Source: JAICWP01 sp035252015
Lineage (GTDB): Bacteria > Acidobacteriota > Terriglobia > Terriglobales > Acidobacteriaceae
Direction of reading: 5' to 3'
DNA: 64,000 nucleotides
NCBI GenBank assembly: GCA_035252015.1
Contig: DATFDP010000121.1
Span: forward strand, 1 to 64,000
In this document: positions 16,617-25,379 of the stretch, one piece after another
Layout of the letters: each line of letters opens with the position of its first letter
Position numbering within the stretch: position 1 is the stretch's first letter
Translations under genes and position numbers: made by a program
Notes under the pieces: generated by a model
Database searches by the model: none
What the model was told of the DNA's origin: nothing
What the model saw: only the letters and a program-made list of their open reading frames with translations

Positions 16617-18401
16617 GTGAGAAAACCAGCCAGTCCTTTTCAGCTTCTTACGATTTTTGCTGTCCTTTGCATTCTCATGACCCCCAACTCGTTGGCCCAG
16701 AATTCGGCGCCCGCATCAGCTCCGGCTTTCGATGCGCAATACGATCAGCTAGTAGACGAGTATTTTGACGGGTACTTCAACATTCATCCTACCGAAGGTA
16801 CAGCCGCGGGGTTTCATCAGTATGATTCGCGGCTGGAGGACCTTTCCCAGCCCGGCATCGAGCACGACGTAGCTTTTCTCAAAGCGTACCAACAGAAGTT
16901 CGCCGCGATTCGCTCGCCCTCTCGTCCCATCGCTGCGGCCGATTTGGAACTGTTGCGGAGCAGCATTGCCGGGCAGTTGCTCGACCTGGAAAACATCCGC
17001 ATGTGGGAGAAGGACCCGGACCACTACTCCAGTTTCGTCAGCGCCAGCGCCTTCACCATCATGAGCCGGAATTATGCTTCGCAAGCGGAGCGCCTGCGGG
17101 CCCTGGTTGAGCGCGAGCGGCAGATGCCGGCAGCGTTCGACGCGGCGCGACGCAATCTGAAGGATCCGCCAAAGGTTTACACCGAAGTGGCGCTGGAACA
17201 ACTGCCTGGCATCATTGGCTTCTTTCAGAAAGACGTGCCGGCAGCATTCTCCGAGGTGACGGACCGGCAGCTGCTCGACGAATTTCATGCTTCCAACCAA
17301 GCGGTGATTACCGCACTGGAAAAGTACGAGAAGTTTCTCAAAGAGGACCTGCTGCCGGTTTCCCGCGGCGACTTTCGCATTGGTGCTGAGAATTACCGCA
17401 AGAAGCTGCTCTACGATGAGATGGTGGACGCTCCGCTGGACCGGTTGCTGGAGATCGGCATGGCTGATCTGCACCGTAACCAAAGGGCATTCAAGGAAAC
17501 CGCCGCCAAGATTGATCCCCAGCACAACCCGCAGCAGATTCTGCAGCAGCTGGAAAAAAATCACCCGGCTCCGGACCAGTTACTGGACACCTTTCGCGGC
17601 GTGCTGGGTGGCCTGAAGTCATACATCATTGCCCACCACATTATCACCATTCCGTCTCCGGTATTGCCCATAGTGGAGGAGACGCCGCCTTTTGCCCGGG
17701 CGTTGACGTCCGCCTCCATGGACACGCCCGGCGCCTACGAGACCAAAGCCAAAGAGGCGTACTTCAATGTCACATTGCCCGAGCCCGAGTGGCCACAGCA
17801 GCGGCGCCAGGAATTCATGGAGAGTTTTAACCACGGCACCATCATCAGCACTGCAGTGCACGAGGTTTACCCCGGCCACTACACGCAGTTCCTGTGGGTG
17901 CAGGAAGCGCCTTCGAAGACTCGCAAACTTATCTACAGCAATTCCAACGCGGAAGGTTGGGCGCATTACTGCGAGCAGATGATGCTGGATGAAGGATACG
18001 GGCGCACGTCGGGTCTGCCACTGGACAAAGACACGGCATTTCTCCGACTACGCCTGGGGCAATTGCAGGACGCGCTGCTGCGCGATGCCCGCTACATAGT
18101 TGGAATTGAAATGCATACGGGGAAAATGACCTTTGACCAGGGTGTGGACTTCTTTATGAAAGAGGGGTACCAGACCCATGCTGTGGCGGAAATGGAGACC
18201 AAACGCGGCACCTCAGACCCCACATACCTGGTGTACACGCTGGGCAAGCTTGAGATTATGAAGTTGCGAGAGGATTACCAGAAGATGAAAGGCCCCAGCT
18301 TCAGGCTGCAGGAGTTTCACGATGAGTTCATGAAGCAGGGAGGGGTGCCGATAAAATTAATCCGCAAAGCCATGCTGGGCAATGATTCGCCGGTATTGTA
18401 A
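16617..18401 (+). CDS. Secreted DUF885 family protein (probable metallohydrolase)
   Basis: About 595 residues. From the GTG at 16617, preceded by GAGGGG, the N-terminus is a signal peptide (MRKPASPFQLLTIFAVLCIL, then LAQ). DUF885 proteins carry a conserved HExxPGH motif, visible here as HEVYPGHYTQF (about residue 425), which resembles a zinc-protease site, plus the YSNSNAEGWAHYCEQMMLDE segment typical of the family. Substrates are not known. An in-frame GTG at 16581 would put 12 residues before the signal peptide. It precedes galU by 35 nt. Confidence 0.82.
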   Translation: MRKPASPFQLLTIFAVLCILMTPNSLAQNSAPASAPAFDAQYDQLVDEYFDGYFNIHPTEGTAAGFHQYDSRLEDLSQPGIEHDVAFLKAYQQKFAAIRSPSRPIAAADLELLRSSIAGQLLDLENIRMWEKDPDHYSSFVSASAFTIMSRNYASQAERLRALVERERQMPAAFDAARRNLKDPPKVYTEVALEQLPGIIGFFQKDVPAAFSEVTDRQLLDEFHASNQAVITALEKYEKFLKEDLLPVSRGDFRIGAENYRKKLLYDEMVDAPLDRLLEIGMADLHRNQRAFKETAAKIDPQHNPQQILQQLEKNHPAPDQLLDTFRGVLGGLKSYIIAHHIITIPSPVLPIVEETPPFARALTSASMDTPGAYETKAKEAYFNVTLPEPEWPQQRRQEFMESFNHGTIISTAVHEVYPGHYTQFLWVQEAPSKTRKLIYSNSNAEGWAHYCEQMMLDEGYGRTSGLPLDKDTAFLRLRLGQLQDALLRDARYIVGIEMHTGKMTFDQGVDFFMKEGYQTHAVAEMETKRGTSDPTYLVYTLGKLEIMKLREDYQKMKGPSFRLQEFHDEFMKQGGVPIKLIRKAMLGNDSPVL

Positions 18402-18405
18402 GAGC

Positions 18406-18433
18406 AGCAATTACCAGTTAGCACTTAGCATTT
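18406..18433. repeat. TTAGCA stutter repeat before galU
   Basis: AGCAATTACCAGTTAGCACTTAGC (within 18406-18433) fills nearly the whole gap between the DUF885 gene and galU, so the galU ribosome binding site must lie within or be displaced by it. It aligns with 28675-28698, with differences mostly A/G and C/T transitions. Confidence 0.55.
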
Positions 18434-18436
18434 ACC

Positions 18437-19318
18437 ATGAAAAAACGCGTTCGCAAAGCCGTTTTTCCCGCTGCCGGACTGGGCACGCGGTTCCTGCCTG
18501 CCACCAAGGCGCAGCCCAAGGAAATGCTGCCCCTGGTGGACAAGCCCATCATCCAGTACGGCGTCGAGGAGGCTATGGCGGCGGGATGCGACCAGATCAT
18601 CATGATCACCGGCCGCGGCAAGACCGCCATCGAAGACCACTTCGACGTCAGCTATGAACTGGAAAAGATGCTGGAGGAGCGCAATAAGACCGAGTTGCTC
18701 ACAGTGGTGCGCCAGATCTCCGATATGATCCACGTTGCCTATGTGCGCCAGAAGGAGGCCATGGGCCTGGGGCACGCCGTGCTCATGGCCCGTGAACTGG
18801 TGGGTGACGAACCGTTCGCCGTGCTGCTGGCTGACGACATCATGGATGCACAGGTGCCCTGCCTGAAGCAAATGATTGACGTTTTTGAGGAGACGCAATC
18901 TTCCGTGCTGGCAACGCAGGTGGTTGAAGGCGCCGCGATTTCCGCCTACGGCGTGCTCGATTCCAAACCTGCTGACGGGCGTTTCAATGGACGGCTGTAT
19001 GAGGTCAGCAATCTGGTGGAAAAACCCAAACCCCAGGATGCGCCCTCGAACCTCGCCATTATCGGCCGTTATGTGCTTACGCCGGGCATTTTTGAGACGC
19101 TTGCCCGCACTCCGCTGGGTACCGGCGGAGAGCTTCAGCTTACCGACGGCTTGAAGCTGCTGCTGGCAAAAGAAAAAATCTACGGCTATGTGGTGGAAGG
19201 CAAGCGCCACGATACCGGCGACAAGTTGGGCTTCCTTAAGGCCACAGTGGAGTTTGCCCTCAAGCGCCCCGATCTAGGCAAAGAGTTTCGTACCTGGCTG
19301 AAGCAGCTGGAATTGTGA
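18437..19318 (+). CDS. galU: UTP--glucose-1-phosphate uridylyltransferase
   Basis: Makes UDP-glucose from UTP and glucose-1-phosphate for envelope and exopolysaccharide synthesis. The 293-residue protein has the nucleotide-binding start AVFPAAGLGTRFLPATKAQP and PKEMLPLVDKPIIQYGVEEA, all typical of bacterial GalU rather than RmlA. GKRHDTGDKLGFLKATVEFA near the C-terminus is also characteristic. It could feed the glycan cluster at 54-64 kb, but no linkage is seen in the sequence. Confidence 0.95.
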   Translation: MKKRVRKAVFPAAGLGTRFLPATKAQPKEMLPLVDKPIIQYGVEEAMAAGCDQIIMITGRGKTAIEDHFDVSYELEKMLEERNKTELLTVVRQISDMIHVAYVRQKEAMGLGHAVLMARELVGDEPFAVLLADDIMDAQVPCLKQMIDVFEETQSSVLATQVVEGAAISAYGVLDSKPADGRFNGRLYEVSNLVEKPKPQDAPSNLAIIGRYVLTPGIFETLARTPLGTGGELQLTDGLKLLLAKEKIYGYVVEGKRHDTGDKLGFLKATVEFALKRPDLGKEFRTWLKQLEL

Positions 19319-19431
19319 TCGCCGGCGTTAGCCACCGAGGGACGGAGCAGGTCAACTGCATAAATCTTAAATCGCTGAAAGTGCCCATTTTCTTGTGTGT
19401 CTGCATGGGTCCTCACATAATCTGTACCGTT

Positions 19432-20499
19432 ATGGCTCGCCTCAAGATACTTGCTGTCCTGCTTCTCGCTACGTCGGCGTTCGCTCAGACCATCCAAATT
19501 GCCCACCCGGCCCCTGACTTTCCTGCTGATGTTGACTGGCTGGACCAGGGCGCTCGAGTCCCGCATAACATCAAGGGCTACCGCGGCCACGTTCTGTTGA
19601 TTGATTTCTGGGAGTACACTTGCATCAACTGCATCCGCGATTTCGCGGTAGTTAAGCGCTGGTACGCCAAGTATCACCAGTACGGATTTGACGTAATCGG
19701 TGTTCATTACGGTGAGTTCGCCATCGGCCACAATACGGACAATGTGCGCCGGGCGGCGAAGCGCTTTCGCCTGCCTTGGCCGGTGGTCTCGGATGTGCGG
19801 GGCAGCATCTGGAACGCTTACGGATCGCAGGTCTGGCCCAATCGCTACCTGATTGATCAGAACGGGAACATTGTTATGCAGGTGGAAGGCGAGGGCGACA
19901 ATGTGCCTATGGAGAACAAGATTCGCGAACTGCTGGCCAAGAATGACCCACAGGTGATGAAGGTGCCGCCCGAGCCTCCGGAGAACACCTTTGCCCCTCA
20001 ATGTGGCCGGACCACTGAGGAGACCTACGTGGGCAACTGGTTTGGGCGGGGCGCGCTGGAGAACCGCCAAGGGTATCATCAGAATGCCACCAGGGATTTC
20101 CAGGCTGACCGTGCTCCAAGTGACGGCGGCGTGATTCTGGCGGACAAGTGGCGCACCGAGACTGACGGCGTAATTTCGGAAGCTCCCGGCGCCAGCGCAA
20201 ACCTGCGCTACCACTCGCGATCGCTGTATGCCGTGCTCAGCGTCAGCAACCCTAAAAAGCCGGTGCGGCTATATCTCGAACAGGATGGCAAACCGCTGGA
20301 CAAGTCCAATGCCGGAGTGGATGTTAAGTTCGACAGCAAAGGATCTTACATTGAAGTCGCTGAGCCCCGCATGTATTACCTGGTTAACAATCCCGAGTTC
20401 GGCGCGCACAACATTCGGCTGATACCCGACGCCCGGGGCTTCGATCTGCACTCATTTACCTATGGGAACAACTGCCAGCAGCAGTTCGAGCAGCTGTGA
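19432..20499 (+). CDS. Exported thioredoxin-fold protein with DipZ-like C-terminal domain
   Basis: From the ATG at 19432 the protein is 355 residues with a signal peptide (MARLKILAVLLLATSAFAQ). A TlpA/redoxin-like thioredoxin domain follows, with active-site motif CINC (Cys64 and Cys67) in WEYTCINCIRDFAVVKRWY. The CxxC is of the DipZ type, not CGPC. The second half (about 200-355) resembles the DipZ C-terminal domain (TEETYVGNWFGRG, YHQNATRDFQ). It likely acts in periplasmic thiol redox reactions. The gene begins 113 nt after galU; an open frame reaches upstream to the galU stop but lacks a signal peptide. Confidence 0.8.
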   Translation: MARLKILAVLLLATSAFAQTIQIAHPAPDFPADVDWLDQGARVPHNIKGYRGHVLLIDFWEYTCINCIRDFAVVKRWYAKYHQYGFDVIGVHYGEFAIGHNTDNVRRAAKRFRLPWPVVSDVRGSIWNAYGSQVWPNRYLIDQNGNIVMQVEGEGDNVPMENKIRELLAKNDPQVMKVPPEPPENTFAPQCGRTTEETYVGNWFGRGALENRQGYHQNATRDFQADRAPSDGGVILADKWRTETDGVISEAPGASANLRYHSRSLYAVLSVSNPKKPVRLYLEQDGKPLDKSNAGVDVKFDSKGSYIEVAEPRMYYLVNNPEFGAHNIRLIPDARGFDLHSFTYGNNCQQQFEQL

Positions 20500-20507
20500 A
20501 AACCTAT

Positions 20508-20537
20508 TTCACCACAGAGGCACAGAAACACGGAGAA
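20508..20537. repeat. CACCACAGAGGCACAGAAACAC stutter repeat
   Basis: CACCACAGAGGCACAGAAAC and onward to CGGAGAAAAT lies just after the stop of the thioredoxin-fold gene. This CACAGAG word class is found in many environmental bacteria. Related words occur at 26949-26955 and, reversed, 27073-27099. Confidence 0.55.
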
Positions 20538-20657
20538 AATCACCTCATTGACGATGATTCGTGAGTGGAAATTAATGATATCGTCAAACCTTGATTCCAA
20601 AATCGTCGATCACAATTTCCAATCACCAATTACCGTGGCGTCTCCCGGGTTGGATTT

Positions 20658-21830
20658 TTAGGGTCGGACGAAGATGAGCGGCCGGGTCCGGGGCAGAACT
20701 TCTCCGATTTCGACGGCAGGTACCCCCTTGTGCTGGAGTTCGCGGGCAAGGTGGTCGGCATCCGCGGCCGCAACCGAGATCAGCAGCCCGCCGGCCGTTT
20801 GCGGATCAAAGAGCAAAGTCTTAATCTCTTCACTAATTCCGGCGGCGAACTCGACTGCGCACTCCGCAAAATCGCGGTTGGCCTTGAGCCCGCCAGGAAT
20901 GTAGCCAGCGCGGACACATTCCACGGCGCCTTCCAGCAAAGGCACTCTGCGGGCGTCCAGGCGCAGGCTGACGTCGCTGGCCAGCGCCAGTTCGCGCGCG
21001 TGGCCGATGACTCCAAAGCCGGTGATGTCGGTCATGCCATGGACTCCATACGCAGGTCCCTCAGGGGCTAAAGTCCTGTTTGCCGCTGCAGGGATTGCGG
21101 CATGGTCAAAGCCTTGCCCTTCCGAAGGCACACCGCCGCGATCTTGTGAGCGTGTGGACACAATCTCGCCTGGTTCTCCAGTAATGATTTCCGCCGCAAT
21201 CTTGTTCAAGGTCGTCATGGAGTGCGTCGCCGCTTCAATCCACTTCGGCTGGGCTTGCCCCTTCTTGATGGCAGTGGAGATCACTCCCGTTCCCAGCGCC
21301 TTGGTAAGCAGCAGGCGATCGCCGGCACGGGCACCGCTGTTGGCCAGCACCCGCCGCGGGTGGATCAGGCCGGTCACAGAGTAGCCAAACTTCAGCTCGT
21401 CGTCGCGGATGCTGTGCCCGCCAACGATGGTGCAGGCCGCTTCCATCATTTTGGAGAGGCCGCCGGCCAGAATCCGCTCCAGAATATCCATGTCGCCTTT
21501 TTCCGGGAAGCAGACCAGGGCCAGGGCGGTGAGCGGACGGCCGCCCATGGCGTAGACGTCGCTGAGCGAATTGACCGCGGCGATCTGGCCGAAGGTGTAA
21601 GGATCGTCCACGATGGGCGTGAAGAAATCCACGGTCTGCACCAGGGCGGTTTCAGGTGCGATCTGGTACACGCCTGCGTCGTCGGCCTTGTCAAAGCCGA
21701 CCAGCACGTTCGCGTCATGTTGCCGGGCTAATTTCCCAAGCACCGCGTCCAGCGCCGCCGGACTCAGCTTGGAAGCTCAACCCGCGGCTTTGACCGTTTC
21801 TGTAAGGCGTACCGCTTTAGTCTCGGGCAT
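20658..21830 (-). CDS. selD: Selenide, water dikinase SelD, selenocysteine-containing, with in-frame repeat insertion
   Basis: Makes selenophosphate, the selenium donor for Sec-tRNA and selenouridine. Read from the ATG at 21830, the frame is open to 20658 apart from one UGA at codon 18 (21779-21777). Upstream of it stands VRLTETVKAAG and downstream ASKLSP, which aligns with the E. coli ..SHGAGCGCKISP region; the UGA falls on catalytic Cys17 and the essential Lys is kept (Lys21). So the product is a 390-residue selenoprotein. AIRS/PurM-like domains follow (VGFDKADDAGVYQI, SDVYAMGGRP, GGHSIRD, MTDITGFGVIGHA, FDPQTAGGLL). About 44 codons (21051-21182) form an insertion before YGVHGMTDITGFG that other SelD proteins lack. 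Gene callers will start it falsely downstream, near 21743. Confidence 0.9.
21058..21127. repeat. ~70-bp repeat, copy 2, inside selD coding sequence
   Basis: Starts with the same 15 bases as copy 1 at 222 (CCCTCAGGGGCTAAA) and ends CCTTGCCCTTCCGAAG, again ~70 bp. It lies in the middle of selD and is read in frame from the opposite strand as part of GVPSEGQGFDHAAIPAAANR and TLAPEG. The insertion as a whole spans 132 bp (21051-21182), a multiple of three. Confidence 0.7.
21733..21776 (-). promoter_or_regulatory. SECIS-like hairpin of selD
   Basis: Directly after the UGA codon the mRNA can fold: lower stem CCAAGC (21772-21767) with GCTTGG (21741-21736), internal loop UGA/GCGGU, upper stem GUCC with GGAC, and a 9-nt apical loop GGCGGCGCU containing G residues. 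Flanking UU/AA pairs extend the base. Distance from UGA to the apical loop (about 17-25 nt) fits bacterial SECIS elements recognised by SelB. Base pairing was done by eye. Confidence 0.7.
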
Positions 21831-21848
21831 GTGGAGATTGTAGCAATG

Positions 21849-21872
21849 AGCGCTTAGCAATTAGCAATTAGT
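21849..21872. repeat. TTAGCAATTAGC stutter repeat upstream of selD
   Basis: GAGCGCTTAGCAATTAGCAA and TTAG lie in the 119-bp gap before selD. Same word family as 7594-7662, 18406-18433 and 31025-31062. Confidence 0.55.
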
Positions 21873-21949
21873 CGGCTACGTATTGCCCGAAAAGCGAGAG
21901 CGCACTTGCCGAGAGAAGGCACTAATCTGATGTACATGCAAGTAATTGC

Positions 21950-22465
21950 TTATTTCGTGGCCACGTCTAAGAATTTCAGGTCCGGCGCGGCGTGGTTCCA
22001 GTCGGCTGAGATGTGCTCCAGCGTGAGCCGGAAAGGGCGGCTTTGCCCGGGGGCCAAAGGAGCAGCGCTAAGGTCCACCACGTCTGTGTAAATGCCTCCC
22101 GAGGTGCCGGTGGTGAGGACGTGGATGGGCAAGGTTTCGCGCTGCACCACCTGCTCCAGGCTATTCACAAAAGTGGCTTGCACTACCGCATGCGTAACCG
22201 TCTTATCGCCGGAGTTGGTGATCTTGCCATCCAGGTAAGTGACTGTGGCGCCCACAAAATTCTCGGCGGCGCTCATTTTCAAATCGGTGAATTGCAGCTT
22301 AGAAGCATAGGGCGGAGGCGGTATGGGCCCGGTACGTCCGGCGCGTCCGATAATGGCTAGCACAGCCACCACGATTACAACGATCGCCACGCCAAGCCCG
22401 ACGAAGGTCCAGATGCGACCGCTTTCGTCTTGCTGCGCCGGTTGCGGCTGTATCAGGCCACCCAT
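21950..22465 (-). CDS. Membrane-anchored protein of unknown function, paralogue 1
   Basis: A 171-residue protein with a short cytoplasmic N-terminus, one transmembrane helix (WTFVGLGVAIVVIVVAVLAI, about residues 19-38), a proline linker and a predicted extracytoplasmic beta domain (FTDLKMSAAENFVGATVTYL to the C-terminus). It matches its neighbour at 22672-23217 in architecture and in the motifs 'V.QA.F.N', 'GQSR' and 'DW/GWN...PDLK', so the two are tandem paralogues. The beta domain resembles FxLYD/DUF2393-type folds, but no function is assigned. Confidence 0.7.
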   Translation of the reverse strand: MGGLIQPQPAQQDESGRIWTFVGLGVAIVVIVVAVLAIIGRAGRTGPIPPPPYASKLQFTDLKMSAAENFVGATVTYLDGKITNSGDKTVTHAVVQATFVNSLEQVVQRETLPIHVLTTGTSGGIYTDVVDLSAAPLAPGQSRPFRLTLEHISADWNHAAPDLKFLDVATK

Positions 22466-22544
22466 GGCGAAATTGTACTCCTCGGTGACTTAGCCACGAG
22501 TAACTGGAGATGTGCGATCAATACTGCTGCGTCGTCCAGCACAC

Positions 22545-22574
22545 AAAAAGACCCGGCAGGAAATCTGCCGGGTC
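22545..22574 (-). terminator. Rho-independent terminator of paralogue 2
   Basis: A perfect 10-bp stem (GACCCGGCAG, 22550-22559, with CTGCCGGGTC, 22565-22574), 5-nt loop, and on the reverse strand a run of five T (22549-22545). It lies about 100 nt after the stop of the gene at 22672, so paralogue 2 appears to be transcribed separately from paralogue 1. Confidence 0.85.
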
Positions 22575-22671
22575 GATTCTCACCCCACCGCACCCCGGTA
22601 CAAGCGGCGGTGGGGTCCCGGGATGGACACGGCTTCCACTTCACGTGTCCACGAAAAACCGTATCGAATCC

Positions 22672-23217
22672 TTATGGGGCGTGGGCGGTAACAGTATTGA
22701 CCTTCAGGTCGGGCATCTGTTTGTTCCAGCCCGCGGGATAATGATCGAAGTAAACTCTCACCGCTCGCGATTGATTAGGCTTGATCGGCGCCTGGGCAAG
22801 GTTCTGCGCCTCGGTTGCGGAATTGCCTACCATGCCCTCCATGGGCCGCGTCTGCGTTTCCAGAACCCGCCCGTTGATCCCGTGAAATGCAGCCTGCACC
22901 TGCACTCCCGTAATGTCGGTGTTGCCATTGTTGTAGAGCATTCCTTCCACATAGAAGGCGCTGCCCACGGTGGAAGGGGTAATCTTTAGGTTTGTGAGTT
23001 GAAGCTGATTACCCGTTGGTTGCGCCGGTACGGCCGCTGCGTTCGGCGGCAGCTGCTTCTTGGGCGTCTGCGGTAGCCACCAGATGAGCGCCGCCAGAAT
23101 GGCTGCGGCAATGATGATCGCGATTAGCGGCCATGGAAACCGCCGCTTAGGTGGTGTCTGCAACCGAGGATGTATGTGGGGTCTTTGCTGCTCCGGAAAT
23201 TGCGGGTTTGTTGCCAT
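22672..23217 (-). CDS. Membrane-anchored protein of unknown function, paralogue 2
   Basis: A 181-residue protein with a cytoplasmic Pro/Arg-rich N-terminus, a transmembrane helix (WPLIAIIIAAAILAALIWWL, about 29-48), then an Ala/Pro linker and a beta domain (LTNLKITPSTVGSAFYVEGM, YNNGNTDITGVQVQAAFHG). Tandem paralogue of 21950-22465; both end with a GWN/DWN...PDLK motif. It is followed by its own terminator. Function unknown. Confidence 0.7.
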   Translation of the reverse strand: MATNPQFPEQQRPHIHPRLQTPPKRRFPWPLIAIIIAAAILAALIWWLPQTPKKQLPPNAAAVPAQPTGNQLQLTNLKITPSTVGSAFYVEGMLYNNGNTDITGVQVQAAFHGINGRVLETQTRPMEGMVGNSATEAQNLAQAPIKPNQSRAVRVYFDHYPAGWNKQMPDLKVNTVTAHAP

Positions 23218-23405
23218 CCATTAACTCCCGGCCCCAGGAGTAGCCGTATGTGACATTCACTCCACTAGAGCCGCAGAAATATTTGGATGTCAGCCCGAGA
23301 AAGGGGTTTGCTTTATGGGCAGGCGAATCGGGGCCGGCAGGCAAGTTCAAGTACAAGAGAACAAAGCATATAAGGAGCAGCTTTCAAAAATTGAAATTTG
23401 AAGGT

Positions 23406-24812
23406 CTACTGCCCCGCGACCGTCAGACCATCAACGCGGATGGTCGGACACGCGACGGAGCCGCGAAATTCCAAGTCGTTGCCGATCTCGCTGATGTTGA
23501 AGAACACATCTTTCAAATTCCCGGCCACCGTGATTTCCTCGACGGGGTAGGCGAACTCACCCTTCGAAATCCAGAGGCCGCTGGCGCCGCGGGAGTAGTC
23601 GCCGGTCACCATGTTGACGCCGAAGCCGAGGAACTCAGTCACGTACAAGCCTTGTTCAATGTCGGCCAGCATCTGCTTGGGCGAGCGGCTGCCCGGCTGC
23701 AGAAAGAAATTGCCCGGCCCGATACCGGGGGTGCCCGCCAGACCACGGGAGGCGTTGCCGGTGGTTTGCAGCCCAAGTTTCTTGGCGGTATAAGTGTTAA
23801 GCAGATAGGAATTCAGCGTTCCCCGGTCAATCACCACGCTGCGCCGAGTGGGCACGCCTTCGCTGTCAAAGGGAATGGTGCCGAAGCCGCCCGGCATGGT
23901 GCCGTCGTCCACGATGGTAACGTTATCGCCCGCCACTTTCTGCCCCAGCTTGCCGGCAAGAAACGAGGCGCCACGGTAAACGGAGTCGCCGTTCACGCCT
24001 TCAAAAATGTGGTCGAGAATGGACCTCGAGACCATGGGATCGAGCACCACTGGCACTTGAGCCGTGCTTACTTTGCGCGCTCCCAGCCGACGGAGAGTGC
24101 GTTCGGCGGCGATGCGGCCCACCTCTTCTGGCGACTCCAGCCGGCTCAAGCTGCGCGCCACTGAATACCAGTAATCGCGCTGCATGGCAGCATCATCCGC
24201 CTGCGCAATCGGCACCGCCGCAACCGAACAGTAGGAGCGCCGGAACTCCCCCACAAAACCATGCGAATTGGCCAGCACCTTGTGTCCAGTGGCTGCATCG
24301 AAGGAGCCGCCTTCCGAGTTGCGGATACGGGCATCCACATCCATCGCCGCCTTCTCGCAGCGGCGAGCGTAGGCGATGCGCTCTTCCGTCGGAAGAGAAA
24401 AGACATCTTCGTAGTAGAGGTCAAGCTCGCCGGGAATTGCGCCCAACTGCTGAGGATCGGGAATGCCGGCATAGGGATCTTCGGATGTAACTCGGGCCAG
24501 TTGCAGAGCGGAAGTCACCATGTGATCGAGCGCCTGTGGTGAAAAATCACTGCTATAGGTGCTGGCGGCGCGTTGTCCGAAGAAAACCCGCACCCCAATA
24601 GCACGCGAACCCGACTCTTTTAGCGTTTCCACCTGGCCCAGACGCACCACGGTGGCGAACTCGGTGCCTTCCCTAACTACTGCCTCGGCGGCACTAGCGC
24701 CGCCTGCTGTGGCGCGGCGTACAACGTCGGCAGCAATCTCTTTGAGTTCGGTTTTTTCCGTTGTAGCAGCAGTAGGTTGTGAAATCATTTTGTCTTTATG
24801 TAGTCGCGGCAT
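23406..24812 (-). CDS. tldE: TldE/PmbA family protein (metalloprotease subunit)
   Basis: The 468-residue partner of TldD. TldD/TldE form a heterodimeric metalloprotease that processes modified peptides such as microcins and degrades unfolded peptides. Family segments are DADARIRNSEG-like (VDARIRNSEGGSF), TIVDDGTMPGGFGTIPFDSE, GVPTRRSVVIDRGTLNSYLL and the C-terminal VTGDYSRGASGLWISKGEFA. It lacks the HExxxH site, as expected for TldE. The ATG at 24812 or at 24788 could be used; neither has a strong Shine-Dalgarno sequence. It lies 27 nt beyond ppa. Confidence 0.92.
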   Translation of the reverse strand: MPRLHKDKMISQPTAATTEKTELKEIAADVVRRATAGGASAAEAVVREGTEFATVVRLGQVETLKESGSRAIGVRVFFGQRAASTYSSDFSPQALDHMVTSALQLARVTSEDPYAGIPDPQQLGAIPGELDLYYEDVFSLPTEERIAYARRCEKAAMDVDARIRNSEGGSFDAATGHKVLANSHGFVGEFRRSYCSVAAVPIAQADDAAMQRDYWYSVARSLSRLESPEEVGRIAAERTLRRLGARKVSTAQVPVVLDPMVSRSILDHIFEGVNGDSVYRGASFLAGKLGQKVAGDNVTIVDDGTMPGGFGTIPFDSEGVPTRRSVVIDRGTLNSYLLNTYTAKKLGLQTTGNASRGLAGTPGIGPGNFFLQPGSRSPKQMLADIEQGLYVTEFLGFGVNMVTGDYSRGASGLWISKGEFAYPVEEITVAGNLKDVFFNISEIGNDLEFRGSVACPTIRVDGLTVAGQ

Positions 24813-24839
24813 CTCGCCGTCGCTGAAGCGTCTGGCACT

Positions 24840-25370
24840 TTAGGCTGCTTTTTCGCCCACAAACCGCTGGCGGCTTTTCAAGATGACACGCCGTGCCTCT
24901 TCTGCGCCGTGCCAAGCGATGGTCTTAGTGCGCTTGCCCTCGAGGTCCTTGTAGATCGAGAAGAAGTGCTCGATTTCCCGCAGAATATGCGTGTAAATGT
25001 CGGTGTAGTTACTCACTTCGTTGTAGCGTGGATCGTTGTTGACCACGGCCAGCACCTTCTCATCCCGCACACCCTGGTCCAACATCTCCAGCGCGCCAAT
25101 AGGCCGAACCTCAATCAGGCATCCGGGGAAGCTGGCGTTATCCACCAATACCAGCACATCCAGCGGATCGCCGTCGGAAGCGAGCGTGCCGGGAATGAAG
25201 CCGTAATCCCCGGGATAGTGCACCGGTGAGTACAAGGTTCGGTCAAGCCGAAAGACCTCCAGCCTCTTGTCATATTCGTATTTGTTCACTCCGCCCCGGG
25301 GGACTTCAATTACGGCATTTACCAGGTCAGGGCAGCGCTCGCCAATGGGGAGATGAAGGTAGTCAGTCAT
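24840..25370 (-). CDS. ppa: Inorganic pyrophosphatase (family I)
   Basis: Hydrolyses pyrophosphate to drive biosynthetic reactions. The 176-residue soluble enzyme has the family I signature DGDPLDVLVLVD and the substrate-site segments RLDRTLYSPVHYPGDYGFIP and ALEMLDQGVRDEKVLAV. It sits between tldD and tldE on the same strand, an arrangement that splits the two protease subunits with an unrelated housekeeping gene. Confidence 0.96.
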   Translation of the reverse strand: MTDYLHLPIGERCPDLVNAVIEVPRGGVNKYEYDKRLEVFRLDRTLYSPVHYPGDYGFIPGTLASDGDPLDVLVLVDNASFPGCLIEVRPIGALEMLDQGVRDEKVLAVVNNDPRYNEVSNYTDIYTHILREIEHFFSIYKDLEGKRTKTIAWHGAEEARRVILKSRQRFVGEKAA

Positions 25371-25379
25371 TTCGAGTCC

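Noticed and set aside
23147..23356. 69-codon open frame overlapping the start of membrane paralogue 2
   Set aside because: Overlaps the certain start of the 22672-23217 gene in another frame and has no family signal.
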